A DNA stretch of 64,000 nucleotides from Sitta carolinensis (Eukaryota; Chordata; Aves; Passeriformes; Sittidae): NCBI GenBank assembly GCA_032173965.1, contig JAVUNC010000006.1, positions 17,023,528 through 17,087,527 of the forward strand, written 5' to 3'. The translations under genes were made by a program, and so were the position numbers. Of the stretch, positions 50,240-63,079 are shown one piece after another. How positions within the stretch are numbered: the stretch's first letter is position 1; each line of letters starts with the position of its first letter. Under the pieces are notes generated by a model. The model worked only from the letters and a program-made list of their open reading frames with translations. It was not told the origin of the DNA and made no database searches.

Positions 50240-52442
50240 ACAACTAAGAATCTAAGAATCACATCTCTCTGTGTTTTCCAAGGCTTTAGAAAAGATTTTG
50301 TAGCATTCATGCACCAGAAAAACCACTTGATGTCAAACATATGTCACTGTAACAGCACAAAAAGTTCAAGGTGAATCTTTCACAGTGAGCACTTCCTTGA
50401 TAGCATGGTTAAAAAAAAAAATCTTGTCATCTCTCAGAAGAATTGGTAACATTTTCAAATTACTCAGTATCTTCAGAACCCTTGGTTTTTGCTCAGCTGT
50501 CTTGAAAGCAATTTATTCGCTCAAACCCTTCAACTGACATGCCTGGAAGATCACTACCAAGTTTAAATTCAAATTAAACAAGACTGTTTCCTTTTAATAA
50601 ATATCATTAAAGAAGGCACAGGCATCCCCATAGATTACCATCTCATTTTGCCCTTATTCTGAAATTTTGGATCTGAGTTCCAAAATGCTGTGTTCCATTG
50701 TGTTAGGATAAATATGAAATGTGTGGGGATTTCTCATTATAAAGTCAACAAAACTACACTGATTTGGTATTACCTCAAAGTAATCTACGAACATTCAGTT
50801 GACGAAAAATATCAAAAAATATTGACTATTCATGAAAAAGTCTGTGGGTTCTTAAAAATACTGTAATTTTGGTATGTGCTTTTATTCTAAAATTAATTTA
50901 AACAAAAAAAAACCCCACACAAACAAATGAAAAGTCTTTCCAAGAGACTCAAAAGTAACAGTACATATTTTAATATAATACATCCTTCTTTCTTTTGTTT
51001 TGCTTTGAGATTGGGTTTTTTTTAGTAATTGTTTTTGGGGGCAATAGATGCTAAAGTTCTTTCACACATCAGTTAACTCACAGGTGAGCTAAAGAGAGCA
51101 CAGTTCTATTACACAAGCTGGAGAAAGTGTCTGACGTGTGCCACTTTTGATATAAGCCATCAGAAATGCCCTTCAAAAATCATTATATTCTTAGACTTGC
51201 AATTGGCTGAAACAGTTCTTGAAATCAAAAAGAAATGCTTTATTTCAGAGTAGAGGGGACATAAGTCTTAGTGGCTTGAACTTTTAAATACCTCTTTTAA
51301 TAACCTCCTTCACTATTCTCTAGTCAGTTTTATGAGCTGAGTAAAATAATGCTAGCCTCAGCCCGTAAATAAGAGCTCAGGTTTAAGAATTGTTTTTCTT
51401 TAACCCTGAAATACAGTCTACCTAATTATGATCATCACTGTGCCTTTTCCTTCAAAAGAAAATACTGACCTTTCTTGTAGCTGACACTGGCAGAGCTTGG
51501 GTACCTGTAGTGGCAGCTCTGGGGCACAAAGCACTCAAAGGACCACAGATCAGAATTCACTGAGAGAAAAAAAAAGAGCAAAATTAAACATGAAAAGCAG
51601 AGATCTGCCCAAAGTCTCGACAATGCTGCGTTCACACAGTGATGTGGAAACCCAGCCACAGGTGACAGAAGCTAACCTTGGTCCCCTACAATAGCTGGTT
51701 TATAATAGGGGTGATGCCCTCAATCTCAGAGGCAGGGATTTGTGCAGCATCACTTGCAAGCACTCTCTGGGAGCAAGTGTGCTGTACTACTCTGATCTTT
51801 CAGGAAAGTAAAAACTCCTGCAAAGTTACAAGACTAGCTTGAACAATCTAGTTAAATGTATGTAAGGCTAGGAAGAAGAATTAGATGAGAGGATGACAGT
51901 CCAGAATGCGGTGGTCAGAAAATGAATGCTGCTAAGGAGATCAGAGAAATGCTCCATGCTTTGAAAAAAAACTTGCCCAAATATCCCTTCCAAATGCTAT
52001 ATTACAACTGTAAAAAAAAAAAAAAAAAAAAAAAAGTAAAATAAGCAGACAGCAATAGTTTTAAAGGAGCTTATCTGTTTCATTTCTTTTAATATTATCT
52101 ATACTCTGCTGGAGGATTTTCTTTAAATAAAGTTCACATAGGAGAAAAACACAAAGATATTTATTTAACTAAAGCAATTCTTGCATTTTCTTCCTTCCAA
52201 AAGTGAGAAGTTTTAGGCATCTCTAGAGGAAAATATTCTGTGCAAGTAGTCCACAAATTTTTTAAGTGTTTGCTTTTTATTCTGTGGATGTCTCTTAGAC
52301 ACTGAAGTATCTGAAATAAATAAATTTAAAAATGCTTTAGTATCAGCTCTGTTACGTTGTTCACACCCTGACCAACAAATATCCATGCAGTCACAAAGAT
52401 GTGACATTAAACACTCAGGAAATGGGAATGAGCAGCTGGATA
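50240..52442. other. AT-rich unassigned sequence with an A23 run
   Basis: No gene recognised. An uninterrupted A23 run lies at 52013-52035. Open frames are below 75 codons. Confidence 0.5.
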
Positions 52443-52564
52443 GTGTCCAGTGCCAGGTTGGATGGGGCTTTGAAATTCCTGGTCTAGTAAAAAGTGTCCC
52501 TGCCCATGGCAGGGGGGCTGTTTAAGGTCCTTTCCAAACCAAACCATTCTGTGATTCTATGATT
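52443..52564 (+). mobile_element. CR1 LINE 3' end
   Basis: The plus strand follows the CR1 3' UTR closely: GTGCCAGGTTGGATGGGGCT, CCTGGTCTAGT, GTGTCCCTGCCCATGGCAGG, TTTAAGGTCCTTTCCAAACC, then the tail CCATTCTGTGATTCTATGAT. It is a 5'-truncated insertion of about 120 bp with few differences from consensus, so it is among the younger CR1 copies here. It lies on the opposite strand to the long CR1 at 35.5 kb. Confidence 0.95.
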
Positions 52565-54419
52565 GTCTTAAGCTCTTAATACTGATGGGTTTGTGTAATG
52601 AAACCTGCAAATAAAACCTAGGGGACAATTTGCAATGCAGACCAGCTTTTTCATCTGATGTAAATCGCTCTAGCCCCAGGTCACCAAAGGTTTCAAATAA
52701 TTTTGCACCAGATGTTAAGTTCATCAAGCTTATTCTGATGTATAAACTATCTATTTATTTTGAGAGTTTATTCTGATAGATCTGAATTCTGACAGCAGGT
52801 AGAAAACACCACTGAACTGAGAGCTTGCTTGATAAGTTCTGATGTGGTCAAGTTACAATGCATGGTCAAAGACAAGACATATAAAAATAACTTGGAGTTA
52901 TAGCAGTCTAAAATAAATTCTTCAACTCCTAATATTTTTAGAGTATTTGCATGTAGAAAAACTATGCATCCTTTTTAGTTATTTTGATGATGATATAAAC
53001 CAAGTAGCTCCATTTTAATCACATTACAAACCCTTTGTTAAAATAAGGCAGAGTTTCCCTGTTTATTTCACATCTGTTCCTGGTTTTATTTAGCCCTAGA
53101 ATATAAAGTGTTTTAATTTTGGGGTTTTATGATTAAGAAAACATTTTCTTTAAAAAATGTAATAACAAGATAGCCAATTCTTATATTCAGTTCTTCTCTT
53201 CAATCTCAGAATCTCTAATTCATTTTTGCTATCTTCACCAGTTATGCTAACTTTACTTCAGGATACGGTTTAATTAAATATTCACAATATTTGCTGTAAA
53301 AATATTCCATAATTTCTGTGATGGCTAAAGTAAGATTATAGTCATCCAACCTGTATTTCAGTGAAATGTTTAATTATCTCTGTACAAACAGGTGAAATCA
53401 TAAAACATACTTTCCAAAAGAGATAACAGCTTTAGTTCAGGATATTTACAACCAAGGGGAATCATATTAAGTGCAGATGTTAATTTACCATAACAAGACA
53501 GGTCTACTGCTAACTACTCCTTCTTTCAAAAAGAAAAACATTTGAAATAATTATTTTAACTGCAGGTGTTGATAATGGCTCAGCAGGAACAAAAGTATTT
53601 AAAACCCATCCTATCTTTCAGCTGTGTTTGCAACCACAGCTTTATTCATTCCAACAATAGAAAAAACATTACTAAAAGCAGCTTGTTTACATCCTCATCA
53701 AGAGCAGAAAGGCATAATTTGGGGCCCACAGCCCTAAAGTGCGCTCATTGTTCTGACTCAAAAGCCTTTCAAATATTCTGATTGAAATGACCATAGCCAA
53801 AAACCTATGGACAGAGAAAAAAAAATTTTTTTGTTGTTTTCAAGTTCTTTATATTATCCGCTCATTTATATTGTGTTCTGACACCCTAAAAATTATCAAT
53901 TCTAATTCATTGATTTTTATGCTGGGTTTGGCTTCAGTTTCATTCTGATTAACATGAAAATGAATTTGTTAGTCTCATGCTTCTCCTACCTGAATGCTAG
54001 CTGGAAAATGTACAAAACCATTTGGTCCAAGTCTTCGCAACTGAAAGATTCCTCTGAGGAGAGAACAAAGAACTTGTAAAAAGAAGGATTTTTTCATTTC
54101 TTTTTCTGAAGAAAAAAAAAAAAAACAATATGGAACCTTAATAACTTTCTTAAAATTATTTTCTATGAAAGATTTACCATTGGTAGGGTAAAGATTAATT
54201 CTTATATGAAATAAAACTTTTAATCTGGAAAGTGTTTTCTAATTAGAAATGTGTTTCTGCACAATTTCAGATTTTCATGCCAATCAAAGTAGCAATCTGC
54301 TTAACCATTTCATCCAATGATGGAAGAATGGTTATAAATCTAAATTTAAATGTTTAGGAAGATTAGGAAATGCACTCACAATATTATTTGCATATTGCTT
54401 TACCTCCCCAAGAGAACAG
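52565..54419. other. AT-rich unassigned sequence
   Basis: No gene, RNA or known repeat recognised. Confidence 0.5.
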
Positions 54420-54504
54420 ATTATTGCTTAAAGTAAGACTCAAGATTCAAAACCATGCAATAATTGCATGGTTTTAAATCCTGAGTCTTACTTTAAGCAA
54501 TAAT
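54420..54504. repeat. Near-perfect palindrome, 42-bp arms, 1-nt centre
   Basis: Left arm 54420-54461 and right arm 54463-54504 are reverse complements at 40 of 42 positions. The two mismatches, at arm positions 24 and 29, are both transitions. The centre reads CCATGCAAT-A-ATTGCATGG. Pairing ends at once beyond the arms (G at 54419, T at 54505). The arms match no repeat known to me. The symmetry is far beyond chance and suggests a local template-switch inversion-duplication, a small foldback element or an assembly artefact. Confidence 0.97.
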
Positions 54505-57500
54505 TATAGAAAATATTGAGATAAAAAGCAAGTGTTTTTTATCAGATTACTCTTGACAGGCTTCAGAAAATGGGGCTGAGAATTGCTCATATATGCATGA
54601 TATCCTTAGAAGGTATGAGGTTTATCTGAGCATACTATGAAACACGCTAAAAATGTGGTCACAATGGAGCAAACCAAAATGAACAATTTTAATGCAAGAA
54701 CTATCTACTTTTTTACTGACCTCAATTTGCCATAAAGCTCAAGCCATCCAATTCCAACTGATGGATGCACTCTGATGTTGACAGAATTGTAGAAGTTAAA
54801 GACTGTCCTCTGATAACATTTTATCGTCTGTCATAATACAGTACAAAAGTATAATCTCGTGCTAAATAATAAGTTGAAGAATAACCAAATGATTCCATTT
54901 ACAAGATCTATAAAGAAAACACCTTGCATTTTTTCTATCTCTGGTTAAAGGAACATAAGGATTTCTCTCATTTACCTTCTTTTTATTTTCTATGCTTCCA
55001 CATTCTGGTCTGACTTCTTTACATGCTTTTCTAGTCCCAAAGTTACAAATTAAATAGATTAGAATGGAACGATTGCCATAACTATGAGAACCCAGAGATT
55101 TACTTCTGACCCTTCAATGACAGCTCTGCCATAGTCACACAGCATTTCTTAGGACTTTTCTTATAATGTATAAAATTAAGCTTTTGATACCTGTAAGCAT
55201 TCAAATTTCACATGTCAGTTAATTTGAACTTTTGCAGATGAGTAACACAAACTATAGACAAAAACCTTAATAAAGAAATATGTAAATAGAAAGAACAATG
55301 GAATTAATTATAATTTACTGGAACTTGTATTCTTTATCACTCATATCTACACAAAATTAATATCTGCATAGAAAATCAAAATCAGAGTTTTCATTATTAA
55401 CATTTATATAACTAAGCCAGCATTTGAAAATCTACCAATGTCTTTTCTGTTTCACACTTCATCATCAACAATGACACCAAATTAGTACTTCATTTGAAAC
55501 CCCAGAAGCTGAACAAATTATAGGTTTTCTGCAGGAGAATAAATCTACAGAGTAAGACAGTACCGAAAGTACAAAGTAATCAGGAATACTAAGAAGATAT
55601 GAGCTGGCAAAACAGAAGTGGTAAGAAGATTTTTTTAGCAACTGTGAAAAATATGCTTTCGTCAAGAAAACACAAACCCACCACAATACCTGTCTTGTTC
55701 TCTTTGCATTTTGCTGCCTAAAATCTGACTTTGATCTCTATCTCTTTACCATATGCTCCTGTTCTCTATTAAGAAATACAAGGAAGCAGAATTAATTTCC
55801 AGTCCTGGCTGAACAAAATTCACATTAAAATGAATGTGATATTCTGTGCCTTGGGTATACTTTGAGATGATTATTCTCACAGCTTATTGAAGTGACTCAA
55901 AAAAATTACTTATTAACACTGCTATAGTAGTTGAATCAGTCATTTTGCTTGCTTTTCAGGATGACAAATTTAAACAGAACAAATAACTATTTTTGGAGTC
56001 CACTCTATTCTGCTGCCCTGTAGAACCTCCTGCTCTCTTTCTTTTTCATTGTTATTGAAAAGCAGATATAATTTCTGCACTGTTTTCACATAAGGTAGGA
56101 TATTCATTCTCCCTTCAGTGGTCCTGAGTGTACTATTTTGTTTTCCCCAAAGCGATCAATGACTTGAGTCAGGCAAAGTGGAATGTTAAAGTAATCAGAA
56201 TCTCGGTTACCTCCTGCTAACCTGGATGCATTCCCAAATAGCTCCCACTATGGGCTTCAATCACATCTTGCATACCCAAATCTGATAGCCTAATCTCTTA
56301 ACAGGTGGACACATCTGTTCCACTCTGCCAAATTCAACTTATGGTGATTGTGCTTTGAAACATTTGCATATTTTTTTTCCAAAAACTATGCACATCTGTT
56401 ATGGCTCAGTTAAATAAAAAGCGACGTTTTTTAATTTTTCAGGGATTGTACACATGTCCAAGTTTTAAAAAGCCCTTCAAATGTTTTAAAAGATCTTTAC
56501 ATTTCATGACCTTTGGTTTTGTTTTAGCCACTGAGTATGTAATCCTCTTTATTTTAAGAAACTAATAAATACAGACAGAAATAATAAATGAGAAATACTC
56601 ATCTGTTAACAGAGAAATCAGCCATCATATGAGAAGGTTCATACTATAAATAGAATAGCTAGTATGCTTGAATACTGAGACTGCTAGAAAGGATTTTTTT
56701 AAAAAAAGTTGTACTTAATACAGTGAATAAGCAATTGTCCCATGTATTTTAAATTTTTCTGAAGTATATGATGGGTAGAGAAACATGGCTAGATAAAGAA
56801 ACAGGGACATATAGGAGTAGAACAGAAGCAGTAGAGAATATGAAGAGTGACTCTGAGGGTTTCCATTACATTCTTCAGTTACAACAGATATTTTTACACA
56901 GAAATATTTTGAGAGATATAGCTGCATTTGTTGGTTTAGGTTTTTTAATTCTAATAACTGGAGAGGATTTGATATTAGATCAGTCACTTGGCAATTTCAT
57001 ACTTCTTCCTTTTGAAAGATATCAAAAACAGTTTGTGAGAGGAGTGTGAAGAGGCACTAAGAACTGCAACCTGTGGGCTTTATCAGGCTGCAGTTTGAAG
57101 TTTATTAAGGGCATGAGTCTCACTCACCAAGACAGTTCTTACAAGTCAATTAATACGTTGGAGATCAGATAGAATTAAATCCACAGAACAATTTAGTTGA
57201 GTGTTATATCAACCTCACATTTTAGGTGGACAAATAAAGAACTGCAAACCTAAAAACCAACAGACTTGTTGCTTTACTCTGCAGTAACTTAGAACTTCTG
57301 TGCCCTTAGATCTTCAGGAATGAAAATTATATTTGTCCAATTTTTTTTTTATTATTTTTTTATTATTATTATTTTGACGAGGTTAGGGGTCTGGTATTTA
57401 AATTCTATTCAACATTGCAAATAAAATTTTTCTTCATTTATCTTATTAGGAGGGCCTCATCTGAAGTAAGTCCAGTAGATTTTGTCTGGCAAAACATAAC

Positions 57501-60500
57501 ATATTTTAGGAAGCTCGCTCCTTCTGATCCAAAATTGTGAAGGTTCATCCACAATCATCTCCCAGGCACTTGAGGGACAAAGACAATTTCTCTTGTTGAG
57601 ACAGCGCATGAAATAAAGATAATAACATATCTATAATATTATTGTATAACTACTACATGTGTAGTAAAGAGTTATAATACTAGTTCATGTGAGTATATAA
57701 ATGTGTGTCCCTGAATGAAAAAAGCAAGCAGGAATCAGGAGTACTCTATGCAGGGTGCAAGGGCTCTTGCCTGGGAAGAATTACATCTAGCTACTGGCTT
57801 GTGCTTCGGTGGATACATGTATATTATACATGTATATTATGTATATTACTCTCTGCATAGAGAGTTTTTTTCCATAAAATGAGCAGTCTCAATGTTACAA
57901 ATTCATGCTAGTGGTTCCTCCTGCTCTTTCTAATTATTGCATTATAGAAGAAACTGCTTCAATAGATCAGTCCTCAAAGGTACTCTTGTGAAACGTGCAC
58001 CAAAAGTTTTAATCTTATTACACTGAGACTTCATGTTATACTTCCTACCTTTCAAGTGTCATATACTAGGGATTGCCTAGGAGATAGACATGCAGAATTA
58101 TTAATGTACTGAAGAGGCTGGTTATAATTCTTTATGAAAATAAAGAACTCTCATATCAACATTCAAGAGCCACAGCTCAGACTGGTGGATATCAGAAGAA
58201 AGGAGAGAAATTGAAATCCTTTCACATGTAGAGATGTAAAAAAGGAGGGAGATGAGGAAGGAAGATAAGATGTTCAAGACTGCCCATAATACACCCATTT
58301 CCTAACAACTGTACTCAGCAGGTTTGACTTTCTCTTAGGCAAATCATTGAACCATATATTTTATACCTCATTTGGGTAGACCTGTCTTAGTAGCAAGGCG
58401 CTAGAAAAGTTCAAGATTAGCAACAGGATCTTGCAGTCCTGTTGGCAAAAGCTATTTTTGTATGTCAGAATCTATACATTAAATCTCATATATCTCTAGA
58501 TTTAAAGAACTATTCCCTTAGTAAATCTCTGTGTTAGAAAAAGAAATAATTTTTGACAGCATCAAAGCCTTATGGTGTAGCTGAGAATGCACAGCTTTTT
58601 CATTCCATAGTGTCACATCAATTATATACGGCAGAAAATTCTTAACATAACCCAGCTTGGAAATCAAACCATCCAGAAACCAATATTCCAGGTAAAAAAA
58701 GGGTAAACAAGGTTTCATAAATTCTTTGCTCTGATTTACAGTAAAATCACAATCTTGGAAAAATTTTTTTTATAGTTTATGAGAGTTGACTCCTATCAAG
58801 GTCAATGGATTTCATTTTTAGTGTAATAAAGCAATCATCAGTGGTGTCTCAAATTCTGCGATATAAGTTAGAATTCCAGGTACTTTTTTTAACACTTATT
58901 TTCTGGTAAACAGAAATTTTGGGAGGGTGAAGGAAGAAAAAGGGGACATTTATGGGACTAATTTAGTTTTTATTAGATTTGAGAATCTTTTATCCTTTGA
59001 AAAGGTTGGAGAGTCTTTTGTCAAAACCATTGTTTCCTCAAAAACTTTTGACATTTGGAGTACTTCAGACCTCAAAATCTGAAACCCATTCAAAATGTCT
59101 TCAAGAGTTGATAACTTCAAGAGTTTCCTGCAGATCTCCAGAAGTTGGCTAATGACTGTCTCACACAGGTAGCTAGACAACTAACTTTAAATGATCAAGA
59201 GCTCTCTCTTCAAACCACCTGGACTTTTGCCTTCTACTTCAGCCAGGTTAATCCATTCCATTATCTATCCTAAAGACCTACAGAGATACAATTTTCTAAT
59301 GAAAAACTAGAACTGAATGGATGCCCACAAGTGTAGAAGGAATCACGGACAGGCTGCTATATTAGCACAAGAGCCCCTCAAAAGTTGTATGGCTAAACCA
59401 ATTGGCTCCAGGTACATGCAGAGATGGGCCTGACTTCTCCATAATTAGATGGTTTCATGTGCAGGACCATAATTTTGCATCAAGGCAGTTGTTTGCCTCA
59501 CATGTATTTTTGGCTGCTTGAAACATCTCCTCAGCTTCAAAGTGATAATTCCTTGTGTTTATATACTTAAAATATAAGGGAATTACAATAAAGTGTTACT
59601 ATATATTCCATTATATGTTACATGGAGAAAACAAACTCTCTTAAAAACAAAGCTTTTTATAAATTAAATTGCATAAACCCAACATTCTGAACAAGGAACA
59701 TTCTAATAAAAACCAAAATTTAAAAAAAACTCAGTCTATGAACCAAGCACTTTTCATTCTAGGTCTGACCTACGTTCTACTACACATTAGAAAGAAATCT
59801 AACAGAACAATTGTCTCCCAAAGTCCCAATCTCATTTCCCTCACAAGCCTTTTCACTTAGAGAGGCAGAAAAATACATATTAATAATTATGACTGGAGAG
59901 AATTACAGGAGCATTCCAGCATTCTAGATTTGTCCTGAATGTCTGTCAGTATGTTATAAGATATGAATGAATCACTACAAAGATCTCTTGAGAAAGTACT
60001 TGAGGAATATGACATAAAAGAAAATCTAGAATTTTTTTTTTTAGTGCAGAGCACATGTTGCATAGCTATATGCATTGATATATAATACACTAAATATAAT
60101 ACTTACATTCCCTGTGATCTTTGACAAGATGGAAACATATATTTACCATGCAATAATATTTTTAAACGTCAAGAAAGAAACTGGGTTTCAGCTAGGATTT
60201 TATCTTCCATGAAAAGTATTTCCAATTCCTGTTTTGAGACATCACTTAATATTAGAGCTGTGAAAATCCAGTACATATTCACTATCACAGCATTATTTGA
60301 CAGTGAGATATATCACTCCTATCTAATTCATATATTTAATTTTCTGAAAACCTAATAACACTCAAACCATTCCTTCACTCTGATAGCATAATTTGTTGAT
60401 CTATAAAAGAAAGAAAGAAAAATCTTTCTAGTTTCAGAAACTGATAAGAATCTTTCTTTACACATTGTCCATCTGTATACAGGGATTTTTCAATACAAGC

Positions 60501-62058
60501 TAAAATTGTTCACTCTTCCTGCTGGAATCACATCAAAGATTAGAGGGTATGTTTCCATACCTAAGATATAAATGAAAAAATACAGTTAAAATTAGGCTCA
60601 CATCCACTTAAAAAACAAAATCTTTTATCAAACATAAATTCTCACAAACATATCTGTCATCAGAAGAACTAAATACATTCAATAAAGGATAAGTGACTCC
60701 GTTCTCTTTTAAAAAAAAAATCTTTCCATTTTTTATGGAGAAAGAAACTGCCTGAACTGATACCCAGTGTTGTATTAACTCAAGTTTCCCATTTTAACAC
60801 TCTAGCTTAGTATCAAAATGTTAAATTCCCACTGACATCTCTGGTAGAGAGTATGTGGCACTTTTCATGTCACCAGATGGCTGTGAAGGTTAGAAGAAAG
60901 TCCATGGCTACCCTGTAGGCTCTCCAAAAACCAACAGAAGCCTCCAATTTATCCACTGTCTTTTGCCTAGCCTGCCAAGGTCAAAGTTCCACTGTGTCTT
61001 AAATGCTCAAGAAATGTCTACAACCGTGCACAAAGCCTGCATCCCAGCAGCTCTGGAAGCAAAACACTCTTTCCAGCTGTTATTTCTTAAACACCTTACT
61101 TTTATATGGAACCTGCTGCAGCTTGAAATATGTTGGAGAAAAGTAGGTAACCTATCTCTGCAAAGAGTTTTCTACAAGAATTTTAGATGAAAGTAAAAAT
61201 TATTAAAGGAAATTTAGCTTCTGATGTGAATGCAATTACAGGTCTAATTCTGCTTTCCAGGCTTAGAATTTTATAATACCATTTAATTCATTGTAATGAT
61301 GATGAAATAAAATTGGACTAATAATACACTGGGGATGTTTGCATCAGTGGAGTCCTTCAATAGCAGTGAAGAGAAACAGGCAATTATTGTCTAGCTGCTT
61401 GGAAGAACAAGGAAGTCAGAGATATTATTTAGAATAGATTAATAATGCTGAAATTAAACTGGGAAAGAAACTAAAAATCAGGCTTAATTTAAAGGAAAAT
61501 ACTATGAAGACTGTCGAATACCCTAACAAAGGAAATTAAACTGTCTTGTGAGACTCTCTGGACAAAATTGCTACTGACTTTTTGAGTCCATTATGGAAGA
61601 GCAGCTTTTAAAGATGTTCAGTAGCACATTATGAGAGACTAGAATGTTAATGCTCATAGATTCAAACACACCCACACCATAGGCTACAGCTAGGTGTTGA
61701 ATAAGACAAGGAAAGAGACTGATAAGAGGCAAATCTTGAGGGATGCGAGAGTGGTTTTCATCTTGCCAAAGTCCTTAAACCAGTGACTCAGCTGTGAAAA
61801 TTCCCCTCTGGGGAAGAACCAGGACATCCACAGTAGCCTGAAGGTATTCATCGCTCCTGAGGAGGCACAATTGACTCAATTACGCTGACATAAAGGCAGC
61901 TGTAACATCTTAGAAAGTGTCATCAACTACTAAAGACTCCGAAAGTGTCCCGTAATCCACAGCATTACATCATTCAGTGTGAAAGTACCCCAGTCAGAGA
62001 AGGCACTTAGGCATTCCCAGGACCCTGAGCCTAATATTAACACATTGAACTTTGTGAG
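54505..62058. other. Long AT-rich unassigned interval
   Basis: No gene recognised in about 7.5 kb. Open frames at 56715-57049 and 58950-59180 lack known motifs. Minor features are an ATT-rich tract at about 57340-57374 and an ACATGTATATTAT tandem of about two and a half units near 57814-57848. Confidence 0.5.
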
Positions 62059-62836
62059 CTTTCTTTCCTTCCTTCCTTCCTTCCTTCCTTCCTCCTTCCT
62101 TCCTTCCTTCCTTCCTTCCTTCCTTCCTTCCTTCCTTCCTTCCTTCCTTCTCTTCCTTCCTTCCTTCCTTCCTTCCTCCTTCCTTCCTTCCTTCCTTCCT
62201 TCCTTCCTTCCTTCCTTCCTTCCTTCCTTCCTTCCTTCCTTCCTTCTCCTTCCTTCCTTCCTTCCTTCCTTCCTTCCTTCTTCTTCCTTCTTCTTTCTTT
62301 CTCTTCTTCTTTCTTTTTTCTTTCTTTCTTTCTTTCTTTTTTTTCTTTTCTTTCTTTTTCTTTCTTTCTTTCTTTCTTTCTTTTTCTTTCTTCTTCTTCT
62401 TTTCTTTCTTTTTCTTTCTTTTCTTTCTTTCTTTCTTTCTTTCTTTTCTTTCTTTTCTTTCTTTTTCTTTCTTTCTTTCTTTTCTTTTCTTTCTTTCTTT
62501 CTTTCTTCTTCCTTCCTTCCTTCCTTCCTTCTTCTTCCTTCCTTCTTTCTTTCTTCTTTCTTTTCTTTTCTTTCTTTCTTTCTTTCTTTTCTTTCTTTCT
62601 TTCTTTCTTTCTTCTTTCTTTCTTCTTTCTTCTTTCTTCTTTCTTCTTTCTTCTTTCTTTCTTTCTTTCTTCTTCTCTTCTTCCTTTCCTTCCTTTCCTT
62701 CCTTCCTTCCTTCGTTTCTTTCTTTATTTCTATCTCTTTCTTCTTTCTTTTCCTTCATTCTTTCTTTACTTTCTTTTTCTTCCTTTCTTCTTTCTTCCTT
62801 TCTCTCTTTTCTTTATTCTTTTCTTTTTTTTCTCAT
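62059..62836. repeat. Giant TTCC/TTTC polypyrimidine microsatellite
   Basis: From 62059 to 62713 (655 nt) the plus strand has only C and T; sparse purines appear from 62714 to 62836. The first 220 nt are mostly TTCC units, then TTTC/TTC mixtures with two short returns to TTCC (about 62510-62535 and 62690-62713). The long frames of S, F, L, P on one strand and K, E, R, G on the other (61979-62857 and 61994-62758) are translations of this tract, not genes. Confidence 0.98.
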
Positions 62837-63044
62837 TTATTAATATATTTCCATTAAGTTTCCTTAAGTATTATTTTATGCTTTTATGTTACAATAGATA
62901 AAAACACAAGTGGTTGCATACCTGCTTTCCTTTGCAACCAAGTTGTTCTAAAATATACATATATACATTTATAAAATAAATGGATATGTTTCTAGGTTTA
63001 AAATAAACCTATATACATTGTTCATTATATACATTATATCAGTG

Positions 63045-63048
<4 letters not shown>
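62837..63048. other. AT-rich sequence between microsatellites
   Basis: Short AT-rich spacer with several ATATACAT-like stretches; nothing else seen. Confidence 0.6.

Positions 63049-63078
<30 letters not shown>
63049..63078. repeat. TA microsatellite, about 15 units
   Basis: Uninterrupted TA dinucleotides bounded by GTTTT and ACTGATC. Confidence 0.95.

Positions 63079-63079
<1 letters not shown>

Noticed and set aside
54421..54431. miR-137 gene
   Set aside because: Only the first 11 bases of the mature sequence match, it is in the 5' arm of a palindrome with a 1-nt centre, and the rest differs.
58950..59180. 76-codon minus-strand frame as a retroviral coiled-coil remnant
   Set aside because: Heptad-like leucines are suggestive, but no neighbouring retroviral motif or LTR supports it.
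61979..62857. Frames of 292 codons (plus) and 254 codons (minus)
   Set aside because: Both are translations of the TTCC/TTTC microsatellite; composition is almost only F, L, S, P or K, E, R, G.
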